Of a stretch of 64,000 nucleotides of DNA, positions 46,725 through 56,588 are shown piece by piece. This DNA comes from CAVONV01 sp963697355 (GTDB taxonomy: Bacteria; Acidobacteriota; Vicinamibacteria; Marinacidobacterales; DATDRI01). The translations under genes were made by a program, and so were the position numbers. The notes below the pieces were generated by a model that did no database searches, was not told the DNA's origin, and was given only the letters and a program-made list of their open reading frames with translations. The stretch covers positions 1 to 64,000 of the forward strand of contig CAVONV010000012.1 of the NCBI GenBank assembly GCA_963697355.1. Reading direction: 5' to 3'. The first letter of the stretch is position 1, and each line of letters starts with the position of its first letter.

Positions 46725-47642
46725 CTAGGAGGCATCGAAAAGCACGGCCTGCTCACCTCTGTTTTCGATGAGTTTTTGAAAATGAGTGACGATCTTGTCT
46801 CGTCTTTTCAGAAGAGCCCCTATTTGCGAGGAGCACAAATAGGGATCCAGATGCTTCTTTAGAAGCTCTTCATCCAACGCTTGAAGCTTCTCCCATGCAG
46901 TTCGCTCACATAGGTAAATGCTGGCGATGTTTTCGACTCTACCCGTGACGAGGAAGGAGCGGGTGTGATCGATGAACCACAATCTCTCCCTGGAGTCGAT
47001 CAGTATGTTGCCCGTATTGCGGTCGAAGTTGTAGATGAGAGCATCGAAGACGCGCATCATTTGACACTGAAACGTCCACTGTTCGTTTGCCTGCGCGACG
47101 ATACCTTCTTCCACTCGCTCCGTCATGCTCTTCGCGTTCTCCACCCAGAGTTGAAGAGAACCCTTCTTACCGTTGATGGTCCTCGATACGCACGGAGGCA
47201 CGTTGCCGATTCCCAGCAGGCGGCTGAGCTCGTAGGCAGCGCTCTCATTGAAGTAGCAGTCTCGAAAATCCCGATACGTCTTGCGCTTGATTTGGTGGAC
47301 ATCTTCCGTTCTATGGACCGTTCGGAAAATGGCGTTGGCTCGTACGCCGTTTTTTTGGAGCTTCACCTTTAGCGGGCGATTGGAGCCCGAGGAGAGCTCT
47401 TTGGTCGCGACGACTTCGGCTGTGCGCAAGAACTCGAGAACCTCTTCGTCATTTCTGAAGGGAAGAGGAACACCCTCAGGCCCCAGCCATTTTGTGGTTA
47501 CCGGTGGAATATCGATTCCGGAAGCAGTGGCCATCGCGGTCGGATCACTCTCGAGCGCCACACTTTGAAAGGCTTCCGCGGTAGCTGCTGTTATCAATAT
47601 CAGCGTTAAGCTCGCGATTACTTTCATCTTTCTTGCACCCAT
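46725..47642 (-). CDS. Exported PI3/4-kinase-like (atypical kinase) protein
   Basis: A 305-residue protein with a signal peptide (MKVIASLTLILITAATAEAF; start at 47642 or at the second methionine, 47627). From the second methionine, residues 85-105 carry RPLKVKLQ and ANAIFRTV, which fit the nucleotide-binding hairpin 'kP.kv.l...a.fK'; FNESAAYELSRLLGIGNVPP fits the alpha-C region. The catalytic loop is FDALIYNFDRNTGNILI (D202, R203, N204, N207), the D-R-x-x-N pattern of type II PI4-kinases and Fam20/HipA-like folds, followed by LWFIDHTRSF with the metal aspartate D220. A kinase fold is well supported; secretion makes ATP use unusual. The expected lysine is arginine in AIFRT, though K88 could serve. 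It lies 94 bases upstream of the propeller and glycan genes. Confidence 0.65.
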   Translation of the reverse strand: MGARKMKVIASLTLILITAATAEAFQSVALESDPTAMATASGIDIPPVTTKWLGPEGVPLPFRNDEEVLEFLRTAEVVATKELSSGSNRPLKVKLQKNGVRANAIFRTVHRTEDVHQIKRKTYRDFRDCYFNESAAYELSRLLGIGNVPPCVSRTINGKKGSLQLWVENAKSMTERVEEGIVAQANEQWTFQCQMMRVFDALIYNFDRNTGNILIDSRERLWFIDHTRSFLVTGRVENIASIYLCERTAWEKLQALDEELLKKHLDPYLCSSQIGALLKRRDKIVTHFQKLIENRGEQAVLFDAS

Positions 47643-47746
47643 TCTCGATTCTGACCTTGTTCACCCTCTAAGACGTAATCGAAACCGAAAAGTTCCGTGG
47701 TCCGGCTCAGCAACGTATGTGCTATTCCACGTGCTAAGATGCGTCC

Positions 47747-50116
47747 ATGGGGCCTAAACGTCAGCAGAAGAAGCAAGAAAAGGCTCCACCAGGTGCGACT
47801 CGGGTCTCGCGGCCTAAACGCTCACGGTTCCTTTGGGGTGGAATCGTCCTCGCCGTTGGGCTCGTGACATGGTGGGCCTGGGGTTTCCTCGGGTCCGTGG
47901 GCGCTTATGAAAGAAAACCCCTCAACGTCATCGTCATCACCGCCGATACGCTTCGGGCCGATCGCCTGGGCTGCTACGGTGGTTCTCGTGTGGCCACGCC
48001 TCATCTCGATCGTCTGGCAGCCTCCGGAGTTGTCTTCGAGCACACCACGACCGTCACCCCTCTTACTCTGCCCGCCCATTCGTCCATGTTCACGGGAACC
48101 TACCCTATGTACCACGGGGTTCGGGATAACGGCGGCTACTATTTACAGCCCGAGCAGATCACTCTAGCGGAGTCCCTGAAGGATCAGGGATACACCACCG
48201 GCGCCTTCGTCGCCGCGTTCGTCCTGGACTCCCGCTGGGGTTTGGACCAAGGTTTCGATCGCTACTACGACGACTTCGATCTATCTCAATTCGAAACCGT
48301 GAGCCTGGACGCAGTTCAACGCCGAGGTGACGAGGTTCTGGCGGAAGCTCTACCTTGGATGGAGTCGGTGCGGGAGAAGCGCTTTTTCTCTTGGATCCAC
48401 CTCTACGATCCACACACCCCCTACGATCCCCCCGAGCCGTATCTCAGCCAATACGAGGGTGTCCGTTGGGGGCGCTACGACGGAGAGGTCGCCTATCTAG
48501 ATAGCCTCGTCGGCCAGATTACGGGATGGCTCGAGGAAAAGGGGCTCGACGAATCCACCCTCGTGGCGTTCATCGGCGATCACGGCGAGAGCCTCGGCCA
48601 GCACAGAGAGGCGGGGCACGGCTTCTTCATTTACGACGCCACTGTGGGCGTTCCCTTCATCCTCAAGACACCTTATCGAAAGCTCGCGGGTCGACGCGTC
48701 GCCGCCCAGGTCCGGACCATCGATCTGATGCCCACGCTTCTCGACCTCATCGGTGCGGAGATACCAGAGTCCGTGCAAGGGCAGAGCCTCCTCGACCTTT
48801 GTTCGGGCCGGCGTAAGGACCTCGACCTCGTCGCCTATAGCGAGTCCTTGTATCCCCGTCACCACTATGGGTGGAGTGACTTGAAGTCTCTTCGCAACGG
48901 GGCCTTCCACTTCATTGCTTCGCCGGTGCCCGAGCTCTACGACGTCCGGATCGATCCGCTCCAAAAAGAAAACCTGGCCTCGCAACGACCGGACGACGTG
49001 CGCCGCTTCGAGCTCCAGCTTCAAGAGCTCCTCGGTCGTTTCAGTATGGAGGGGATCGACCAGAGGGGACCGGAAATGGTGGATCCCGAGACGCAGGCTC
49101 AGCTCGCTGCGCTCGGTTATCTGGGCGGCCCCAGTAAAGTCAATGTCGATCCCTCCGCTCCTCTTGCCGATCCCAAGGACAAGATCGAGCTTTTCAATCT
49201 CATCAAACAGGCGGGGACGGACTCCAGTGAAGGCAAGGTGGACGAAGCGCTGACAAAGATCCAGCGCGTACTTAAAGAAGACCCCGACATTTTGGAGGCG
49301 CACAACATCCTGGGCAATCTCTACAACAAGAAAGACGAGACCGAAAAAGCCATCGAATCCTATCAAGAGGCGCTGGCTCGAGATCCCGAATACAAACCGG
49401 CCCTGTTCAGTCTCGCCTCGACCTACGAGGAGTTGGGACGTCTCGAGGACGCGGCGGCGGGTTTTCGGCGGGTTCTCGATATCGATCCCCGAGACAACAC
49501 GGCCGGTTACCGGCTTGCCACGATTCTCGCCGAGCGGAAGGAGTTCGAGCCCGCCGTTGAGGTGCTCTCGAGCATCGTAGAGCTAGGCGTGGAGCGCCCC
49601 CCGGCCCACAACCTCTTGGCTGAGTGCTACATCGGCCTCGATAACTACGTTGCGGCGGAGGCCTCCGTTCGGAAGGCTCTGGAAATGAAAGAGGATCTAC
49701 CCAGTGCCCACTACAACCTAGCGCTCATCCTCGAAGAACGCGGCGACCTTCGCGGCGCGGCCGAAGCTTATGAGAAGGAGCTCCAGATCTCACCCGAGGA
49801 CTTCAAGTCTCACTTCAATCTCGGCAAGGTCTACGCTCAGATGGGCCAACCCGCCAAGCAAATGGAGCACTTCAAGAAATCCATCGAAGTCAACGAGAGC
49901 TTTGCGATCGGCCATCTGTATTTAGCGAAGATGTACTTGGATCAGGGGAACCTGGAGCAGGCCATGAGTCTGGCCAAGAAGGGAATCGAACTGGGTCCCG
50001 AGCCCTCGATGGCACCACTCGGACACTACATCCTAGCGGATGTATACAGCCGCCTGGGACGGCCGCGAGACGCCGAGCGCGAGGTCGCCATCGCTCAGCG
50101 TCTGCAACGCCCGTGA
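47747..50116 (+). CDS. Membrane-anchored sulfatase-fold protein with TPR domain (Thr-type)
   Basis: A 789-residue protein: basic N-terminus, one membrane anchor (residues 29-50), an alkaline-phosphatase/sulfatase-fold domain (about 58-440), then about eight TPR units (480-789; for example DILEAHNILGNLYNKKDETEKA in shortened form). Metal ligands: ITADTLRAD (D67) and IGDHGESLGQH. At the nucleophile site the sequence is TLPAH with threonine 107, where classical sulfatases have C-x-P-S-R, so no formylglycine can form. Threonine nucleophiles are known in LtaS and phosphoethanolamine transferases of the same superfamily, so phosphodiester chemistry is possible. The exported domain faces the periplasm. 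Divergent from the kinase-like gene. Confidence 0.85.
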   Translation: MGPKRQQKKQEKAPPGATRVSRPKRSRFLWGGIVLAVGLVTWWAWGFLGSVGAYERKPLNVIVITADTLRADRLGCYGGSRVATPHLDRLAASGVVFEHTTTVTPLTLPAHSSMFTGTYPMYHGVRDNGGYYLQPEQITLAESLKDQGYTTGAFVAAFVLDSRWGLDQGFDRYYDDFDLSQFETVSLDAVQRRGDEVLAEALPWMESVREKRFFSWIHLYDPHTPYDPPEPYLSQYEGVRWGRYDGEVAYLDSLVGQITGWLEEKGLDESTLVAFIGDHGESLGQHREAGHGFFIYDATVGVPFILKTPYRKLAGRRVAAQVRTIDLMPTLLDLIGAEIPESVQGQSLLDLCSGRRKDLDLVAYSESLYPRHHYGWSDLKSLRNGAFHFIASPVPELYDVRIDPLQKENLASQRPDDVRRFELQLQELLGRFSMEGIDQRGPEMVDPETQAQLAALGYLGGPSKVNVDPSAPLADPKDKIELFNLIKQAGTDSSEGKVDEALTKIQRVLKEDPDILEAHNILGNLYNKKDETEKAIESYQEALARDPEYKPALFSLASTYEELGRLEDAAAGFRRVLDIDPRDNTAGYRLATILAERKEFEPAVEVLSSIVELGVERPPAHNLLAECYIGLDNYVAAEASVRKALEMKEDLPSAHYNLALILEERGDLRGAAEAYEKELQISPEDFKSHFNLGKVYAQMGQPAKQMEHFKKSIEVNESFAIGHLYLAKMYLDQGNLEQAMSLAKKGIELGPEPSMAPLGHYILADVYSRLGRPRDAEREVAIAQRLQRP

Positions 50117-50270
50117 ATTTCCATCCGTGCTCCCTAGACAACATTCAAAACAAGCCCAAAGGGAAAGGTCACCTTCGTCATGCAGTGACGGAATCCAGCC
50201 AACCCTCTTGATTTTTCCAACCTATTTTTGATCTGTTATCCTTTGTCGCTTCTCGAAAAGTGGAGGTCCC

Positions 50271-53033
50271 ATGATGAGATTACGACTGCCCTTGGTCTTC
50301 TTCCTCACCCTGTCCGTCTCGGTTGCTCTTCACGCCCAGACTCCCGACGAACCCGAGCCGGGCTCGAAAGAAGCCATTGCGACAGCGACGACCGCGCCGG
50401 AGTACCTGTCCTCCTGGGTCGACTATGTCCCCGAGCATCCCAGTGTGCCGTCGCCGACGGACCAGCTTGGACACATCGCCGGAGCACCCGGTGAACTTAG
50501 CCGAACAAGTGACATCTATTCCTATTATCGGAAGCTCGCCGACACGTCGGACCGCGTAAAGGTCGAAGTTATCGGCCGGACGGAGGAAGACCGGGATATC
50601 TTGCTCGTCATCGTTGGCGATGAGGTCGCACTGGCCCGACTCGATGAGTCGAGGAAAAACATGGCCGAGTTGGCTGACCCACGCCTCACGGACGAAGCTT
50701 CCATGGAGAAGATTGTCGCCGCTTCCCGACCCTTCTATATGTTGAACGGTGGCCTACACTCCACCGAGACGGGCAGTCCTGAAATGCTCATGGAGTTGAC
50801 GTACCGCTTGGCGGTCTCAGAAACTGCTCTCGTCAAGGCCATCCGCGACCATGTGGTAGTTCTCATCAATCCGGTGGCCGAGCCCGACGGCCGAGACCGC
50901 GCGGTGGATTGGTTTTACCGCCACCTCAAAGGCAAAACCGATTTCGAGAACTTGCCTCCCACTTCACCACCCTACTGGGGCAAGTACGTTTTTCACGACA
51001 ACAACCGTGACGGAATCCAGAGAAAGCTGGCCTTGACTCGTGCCATGCAAGACGCCTTTCTCGAATGGCACCCCATCGTCGTTCATGATCTACACGAGTC
51101 GATTCCGCTGCTCTCCATCTGGACGGGCACGGGACCCTACAACGTGAACCTGGACCCTATTACCACGACGGAGTGGCACACCATCGCATTCCATGAAGTG
51201 ACATCACTCACTTCTCTGGGCATGCCGGGCGTATGGACTTGGGGTTTTGGAGAAGGCTGGGCTCACATCTACGCCGACTCGGTGGCCACCAACCACAACG
51301 CCATTGGGCGAGGCTACGAGACCTTCGGTAACGCGACCGCCGAGACCGTCGATCGGCGACTCAACCTGGAATGGGAGACTTATGACGGAAAGCCAGTCAC
51401 CGAAGCGGATTGGTACCGTGTGTGGCCGCCACCGAGAAAGCTCCGCTGGTCCTTGCGCAACAACGTCAACTACCAACAAACCGGAGTGCTGGCAGCTCTC
51501 CAGTACACCTCACTTCACGCCAAAGACATGATGCGAAACTTCTGGCGACGGGGACGTAACGCTGTTCAGAAAGGAGCAACCGAACCTCCCTTTGCGGTGG
51601 CCATACCCGAGAATCAGGCCGACCGAAAACGTTTGGCCTCAATGTTGAACCTTCTGCGAGCCCACGGCATCGAGGTTCGTCGTTGCCAGGAGACTCTAGC
51701 GATCGAGGAGGAGAGCTTTCCGGTAGGTACTTACCTTGTCCGTATGGATCAGCCCTATCGAAGCTATGCGATGGACCTTCTCATCGCCCAGGAGTTCCCC
51801 GCCGACAAGACGAGCCATCAGCCCTATGACGACGTAGGCTGGGCGCTTCCCTTCACCATGGGTGTCGAGGCGACCCCGATTAAGGATGAATCAGTTCTTC
51901 GAGTCGACTGTCCTCTCTTGACGAATGACCTGGTCTTCAGCGGTCGTGTCGAAGGACGCGGGACTCACTACCTCGTGAAGGATTCCGGTCAAGAGGCCTT
52001 TCTAGAAGCACGGGCACGATTGGCCGCATTTGACATCGAGGTTGCCGAAGAACCGTTCGCTTCGGGCGGCGTCGAATACCCGGCCGGCACGTGGATCATC
52101 GCGGAGCAGGAGGGCCTTCGCTCCGCGTTGGAAAAAACCGCCGATGATCTGGTGCTCGACATCGACAGCGTGAGTGTTGCTCCCGATGTAGCTCGACATC
52201 GCATTGATCTGCCTCGTCTCGGACTCCTACAAACTTGGGACGATACCGAGTCCGCCGGTTGGCTCCGCATGCTCTGGGATGACGAGAAGATCCCCTACAC
52301 TGTCCTCATGGACGAAGATGTTCGCCGGGGTGGATTGGAAGACCGCTTCGATGTGATTCTGTTCCCCAACACGTATCAAAGTCTCAAGGGGATCATTCAA
52401 GGCATAGACCCTAAGCACGGACCACTTCCCTATACGAAAACCGATGAGTTCCCCACCCAGGGTTATCCCACTGCCTCCGAAGACATCACCGGGGGACTGA
52501 CCTGGAACGGCGTCCAGCACATCGAGGACTTCATTCGGGCCGGCGGTGTCCTCATCACCTTGGGCGGTGCGTCTCAATTGCCTCTGGACGGCGGTATCGC
52601 GCGCGACGTCCGCAGAGCCCGGGTGAAGGACGTCGCCACACCCGGTAGTGAGCTCAGAGCCCGTTTCCGGCGCCCGGAGCATCCCATTGCTTATGGATAT
52701 CCGGAGGTCACCTCGGCGTTCCGAGAGAACCGACCGTTTTACGCCGTACGACATGTGGACGAGGACCGTATCGTGCTGCAATGGGGCACCAAGATTCCGT
52801 CCGACGAAGAGGACGAAAAAAAGAAAGAGGACGACGAAGAGGAGACTCCTTCTCTCGTTGTCTGCGGTGGGATCAAAGGCGCCGGCGAGGTCGAAGGCAA
52901 GCCGGCGATCCTCGACATACCCACCGGAAAAGGGAGAGTGATTGCCTTCGACTTCGACCCGATCCATCGCTACCTGACGGTATCGGACTTTCGATTCGTC
53001 TGGAACGCTATCCTCAACTGGAACGATATGTAG
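50271..53033 (+). CDS. Large secreted M14 zinc carboxypeptidase-like protein
   Basis: A 920-residue protein from the ATG at 50271 (ribosome site GGAGG), signal peptide LRLPLVFFLTLSVSVALHAQ. The M14 domain (about 60-400) has the zinc pair H-x-x-E in GGLHSTETG (H163, E166) and the third ligand in VHDLHES (about 275), plus NPVAEPDGRDRAVDWFYRH and NNRDG. From about residue 630 a class I glutamine-amidotransferase-like flavodoxin fold follows (FDVILFPNTYQSL, FIRAGGVLITLGGAS). A highly acidic insert (about 844-860, SDEEDEKKKEDDEEE) interrupts the C-terminal end, and the tail KGRVIAFDFDPIHRYL is shared with the paralogue at 61.6 kb. A carboxypeptidase of unknown specificity. Confidence 0.88.
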   Translation: MMRLRLPLVFFLTLSVSVALHAQTPDEPEPGSKEAIATATTAPEYLSSWVDYVPEHPSVPSPTDQLGHIAGAPGELSRTSDIYSYYRKLADTSDRVKVEVIGRTEEDRDILLVIVGDEVALARLDESRKNMAELADPRLTDEASMEKIVAASRPFYMLNGGLHSTETGSPEMLMELTYRLAVSETALVKAIRDHVVVLINPVAEPDGRDRAVDWFYRHLKGKTDFENLPPTSPPYWGKYVFHDNNRDGIQRKLALTRAMQDAFLEWHPIVVHDLHESIPLLSIWTGTGPYNVNLDPITTTEWHTIAFHEVTSLTSLGMPGVWTWGFGEGWAHIYADSVATNHNAIGRGYETFGNATAETVDRRLNLEWETYDGKPVTEADWYRVWPPPRKLRWSLRNNVNYQQTGVLAALQYTSLHAKDMMRNFWRRGRNAVQKGATEPPFAVAIPENQADRKRLASMLNLLRAHGIEVRRCQETLAIEEESFPVGTYLVRMDQPYRSYAMDLLIAQEFPADKTSHQPYDDVGWALPFTMGVEATPIKDESVLRVDCPLLTNDLVFSGRVEGRGTHYLVKDSGQEAFLEARARLAAFDIEVAEEPFASGGVEYPAGTWIIAEQEGLRSALEKTADDLVLDIDSVSVAPDVARHRIDLPRLGLLQTWDDTESAGWLRMLWDDEKIPYTVLMDEDVRRGGLEDRFDVILFPNTYQSLKGIIQGIDPKHGPLPYTKTDEFPTQGYPTASEDITGGLTWNGVQHIEDFIRAGGVLITLGGASQLPLDGGIARDVRRARVKDVATPGSELRARFRRPEHPIAYGYPEVTSAFRENRPFYAVRHVDEDRIVLQWGTKIPSDEEDEKKKEDDEEETPSLVVCGGIKGAGEVEGKPAILDIPTGKGRVIAFDFDPIHRYLTVSDFRFVWNAILNWNDM

Positions 53034-53113
53034 ATGGTGATCGACAGCGCCAGGAGTCTCTAGCGGCGGTAGCGGGTGGGTCGGTCTTTGTCTTCCGCTT
53101 CGCCTTTGCTTCC

Positions 53114-55105
53114 TTATCTCTTTAGCCGTTGGATCGCAACGGCTGCGCGCCCTCGCTCCCGAGAGAACTCCTCTTCCGAAGAGAGACTCATGAACGTCTG
53201 GTAGGCTTCCAGCGCTTCCTCTTTGCGCCTCATGCGCTCGAGAAGCGCGCCGAGATTGAAATAACCCCGAGGTCCTTTTGGATCTACCGAAACCATGGTC
53301 TGGAATGCGTCGAAGGCTTCGTTGTTTCGTCCGATCGTGGCGAGTGTCATTCCCAAGCCATTCAGAGCGTAAACATAACTCGGGTTGATCTCGAGGGCGC
53401 GGCGATATTGCTCGATGGCCTTCTCATATCCCTTTCCCGCGCGATGCACCTCCGCCATGCGATAGTAGGCTTCCACGTTGAGATCGTCCATCGCAAGAGC
53501 GACCTCGAGCTCTTTTTTCGCATGGGCCAGATCCTTGCGGTGAAAGTATACGAGGCCGAGGTTGAGATGAAAGTCCGCGGACTCCAGCCCTCGTCGAAGT
53601 GCCTGCCGATAGACGGTCTCTGCCTCCGACCATTGCTCGAGACGCATGTGGCAAGAACCAATGTATTCATAGACCATAGGGTTGTCTTGTTCGGAGGTCA
53701 GCGCCGGCAGCAGAGTTTCTAGGGCACTTCGGTATTCTCCTCGACCGAACAGGAGGGTTCCGAGCTGGATTTGGTTCCAGACGTCCATTTTGTCTTTTGG
53801 GTCAGCCGAGGAAGAGCTCGAAGGTGGTTTGCTCCCTGAAACATATCCGAGACGGCGGAGCATGGCTTCTGTTTCCGGATCGATAGTCCGGCTGGAACGC
53901 CTCTCCTCGGCTCCCATATTCTCCAACAACGCCTCGAGACGGGACCTCATGCCCTTCACGATTTCTCCCCGTGCGGCCGCCAAGTTCTGCTGCTCTCCCG
54001 GGTCGGATTCCAAGTCGTAGAGCTCGACTGTGGGAGCAAGGATGAAGCGATACCGCTCCGATTCGAGTCCCCTTAACTCGCTCCATCCAAGATTCAAGCT
54101 CGGGTAGAGCGACTCGCTGTAGGCAACGATGTCTTGCTCTTTCTTTTGCCCTTCGATGAGAGAACGAAGCGACGAGCCATGGCCGAGGTGATTGGGAATC
54201 CCCAGATAATCCAAAAGTGTGGGAGCCAAATCGATGATACGGGTCAAATCAGTTACGACTCGCCCCTCGGGAACGAGACCGGGTCTGTGAATGAGCATCG
54301 GCACGTGGAGCGTGGAATTGTAGATGAGGATCGAATGACTTCTCTCGTCGTGCTCCCCCAAACCCTCACCATGATCTCCCACAATGGCGACGAGAGTCCG
54401 CTCTCTTAAGCCGCGTTTCTCCAATGCAGCGAGGATTTTCCCCACCGCTTCGTCGGTATAGGCCACTTCCCCCGCGTAGGGATTATCCGCGTAACGACTC
54501 TTGAAGGGCTCGGGCGGCGTGTAGGGAGCATGAGGATCGTAGAAGTGCACCCAAGCGAAGAAGGGCTTCTCGTCCTCGTAGTCTTTCAACCAACTGGAGA
54601 ACGCGTCATAAACAGCATCTGCACGGCGCTCGGCTTCCAGATCCTCGAGCATGGAGATATCGCTCCAGGTTCGATCGTCGTAGACGTGGAAACCTCGAGA
54701 GAGTCCGAAGCGACGGTCCAACACAAAAGCACCGATGAACGCACTCGTCTCGTAGCCCTGGTCCTCGAGAACCTCGGCAAGAGTGAGCTGATTGTCCGGA
54801 AGGCGATAGCCACCGTTGTCCCGGACGCCATGCGTGGGAGGATAATTGCCGGTGAGTATCGAGGCGTGGGAGGGAAGGGTCAAGGGCACAGGAGCCCTAG
54901 CCCGAGTGAAGTTCACACCGCTTCGAGCCAGTCGATCGAGGTGAGGTGTTTGGACATGTTCCGAGCCATTGACGCTCATGTAATCGGCCCGCATCGTATC
55001 CAGCGTGATGAGTAACAAGTGATAGGACTCTTCGGCTTCAGCGAGAAAAGACAGGTGAGCGGCACAGACGAGGACCGTCATCGACCGCAACAGGCGTCCT
55101 ATCAT
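53114..55105 (-). CDS. Secreted sulfatase-fold protein with TPR domain (Thr-type)
   Basis: A 663-residue protein. I take the ATG at 55105 rather than 55120: it overlaps the upstream TGA (ATGA) and has AAGGA eight bases before it. Signal peptide RSMTVLVCAAHLSFLAEA. The sulfatase-fold domain spans about 26-400 with metal motifs ITLDTMRAD and VGDHGEGLGEH, and the nucleophile position TLPSH (threonine 76), as in the paralogue at 47.7 kb. A serine-rich linker (PPSSSSSADPKDKMD) leads into about seven TPR units (430-663). The two proteins share HGVRDNGGY, YDPH, AYSESLYP and DPETEA motifs, which marks them as close paralogues. Probably periplasmic phosphodiester or sulfate ester chemistry. Confidence 0.85.
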   Translation of the reverse strand: MIGRLLRSMTVLVCAAHLSFLAEAEESYHLLLITLDTMRADYMSVNGSEHVQTPHLDRLARSGVNFTRARAPVPLTLPSHASILTGNYPPTHGVRDNGGYRLPDNQLTLAEVLEDQGYETSAFIGAFVLDRRFGLSRGFHVYDDRTWSDISMLEDLEAERRADAVYDAFSSWLKDYEDEKPFFAWVHFYDPHAPYTPPEPFKSRYADNPYAGEVAYTDEAVGKILAALEKRGLRERTLVAIVGDHGEGLGEHDERSHSILIYNSTLHVPMLIHRPGLVPEGRVVTDLTRIIDLAPTLLDYLGIPNHLGHGSSLRSLIEGQKKEQDIVAYSESLYPSLNLGWSELRGLESERYRFILAPTVELYDLESDPGEQQNLAAARGEIVKGMRSRLEALLENMGAEERRSSRTIDPETEAMLRRLGYVSGSKPPSSSSSADPKDKMDVWNQIQLGTLLFGRGEYRSALETLLPALTSEQDNPMVYEYIGSCHMRLEQWSEAETVYRQALRRGLESADFHLNLGLVYFHRKDLAHAKKELEVALAMDDLNVEAYYRMAEVHRAGKGYEKAIEQYRRALEINPSYVYALNGLGMTLATIGRNNEAFDAFQTMVSVDPKGPRGYFNLGALLERMRRKEEALEAYQTFMSLSSEEEFSRERGRAAVAIQRLKR

Positions 55106-56584
55106 TGTTTTTCCTTGCATGTGGCCGACAGAAGCTCGAATCGTTCCCGTGAACGTTCGGCAAGCTCCCGCCTCGCCAGAGCCTCGGCCGCTTGAGCAAG
55201 TCCTTCGTGGGCATCTCTATTATAGGGGTCCACCTCGATGGTCCGTTCGAACCATGCGAAGGCTTCTTTAGAGTTCCCCGCTTTCATGTAGGCACGACCC
55301 AACTCGACGAGGTCATCAATCTCGGCAACGGCTTCTTTGATCAAGTTGAGATAAATCGGCACGGCTTTTTCCGGCTCTCCAGCATCGACCGCGTCCTTGG
55401 CCTCCACCCTCTTGGCATGGGCCTTATTGTGCTTGTCAAAGTCTTCTGCTTCCTTGGCTTTGAGCTCTTGGAAGCGGGCCATCTCGGCTTGCCCCTCAAC
55501 GCTCCGTCCTTCGCGCATGTAGACCATTCCAAGGTTGTAGTGGACCTGCGCGTGGTCGGGGGCGAGCTCTTCGAGCCGTAGGAGGTAGTCCTTGGCCTTT
55601 TCCAACTCGTTCTCACGCACGTACATCACACCCAAACTATAGAGCGTGTTGACATTGTCGGGGTGAGCTTCGAGATGCCTCTCGAGGAGCGTCAGCAACG
55701 CGGTAAAGTCCTCGGTCGTAAGAGAGCTCAGCGCAAAAGAGGCGATAGTCTCGGCGGCTGCCGGGTCCAACTCCACGGCCTTACCGAGCGCCTCGATCGA
55801 TTTCGTCAACTCCATGGTCTCGTAGTAGAGATCCCCCAGAGTGACGTACACCGGAGCCTCGCGGAAACCCAACTCGACGGCCCGCTCGCAGGAGGCGAGG
55901 GCAGCGTCGTTCCGGCCGGTTGCCTTCAAGATGATGGCGAGCAAATAGTGCAAGTAGCCCTCTTCGGGTTGAGCCTCGATGACTTCGCGTAGACGACATT
56001 CCGCAAGCTCGTGGGCCCCCATGATTCGGGCCAAATTGGCGATCCGCACCCTCGATTCCAAGGTGTCGGGGTCGGGCTCGGTCTCCAATTCGAGCACCTC
56101 TAAATAGGAAACCAGCGCACCGAAGTAGTCTCCTTCGATTCTCGTCGATCTCGGCCAACATCTTTCGGGCCGGTATGAACTTGGGGGTTTTTGCGAGTGA
56201 TTTCTCGAACGCCGCACGCGCCGGCCCGTAGTCCTTCTTCATGAAACGTGCACGACCCAGCAGGTGCCACGCTAGGTAGAGCCGCTGCGGTTCGGGTTTG
56301 GTCGTGGTGGCGACCTCGAGATGTTCAATAGCGGCGTCGAAGTCTTGACGGGTCATGGCCAGCCGACCCAGTTGAAGCCGTGCCGGTCCGTGCTGCGGGT
56401 TGATCTGAATGATCTCTTGGAACAACGCTTCCGCATCCTCGAAGTCGCCAGACCGAACGAGCTCGAGACCTTGCTGCATCTTTGCGCGAATCGAAGTGGT
56501 CGGTTCTTGGAACGGTCCGGTCCATACCCAAGTGGACGTCAGGATCAAAACGGATGCACTCGCCAGCACGCGCGCGATGAACAT
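55102..56584 (-). CDS. Secreted TPR-repeat protein, one frameshift
   Basis: About 490 residues starting at the ATG at 56584 with signal peptide FIARVLASASVLILTSTWVWTG. TPR units run throughout: FEDAEALFQEIIQINPQHGP, AWHLLGRARFMKKDYGPARA, YLHYLLAIILKATGRNDAAL, TLYSLGVMYVRENELEKAKD, VHYNLGMVYMREGRSVEG and DDLVELGRAYMKAGNSKEAF, each with the alanine/glycine/proline spacing of the repeat. The frame changes once near 56150 (AEIDEN then GDYFGALVSYLEV). It begins four bases after the CRTAC1-type gene stop and its own stop overlaps the sulfatase-fold gene start (ATGA), so it is translationally tied to both. Likely a periplasmic scaffold. Confidence 0.82.
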
Positions 56585-56588
56585 TTTT

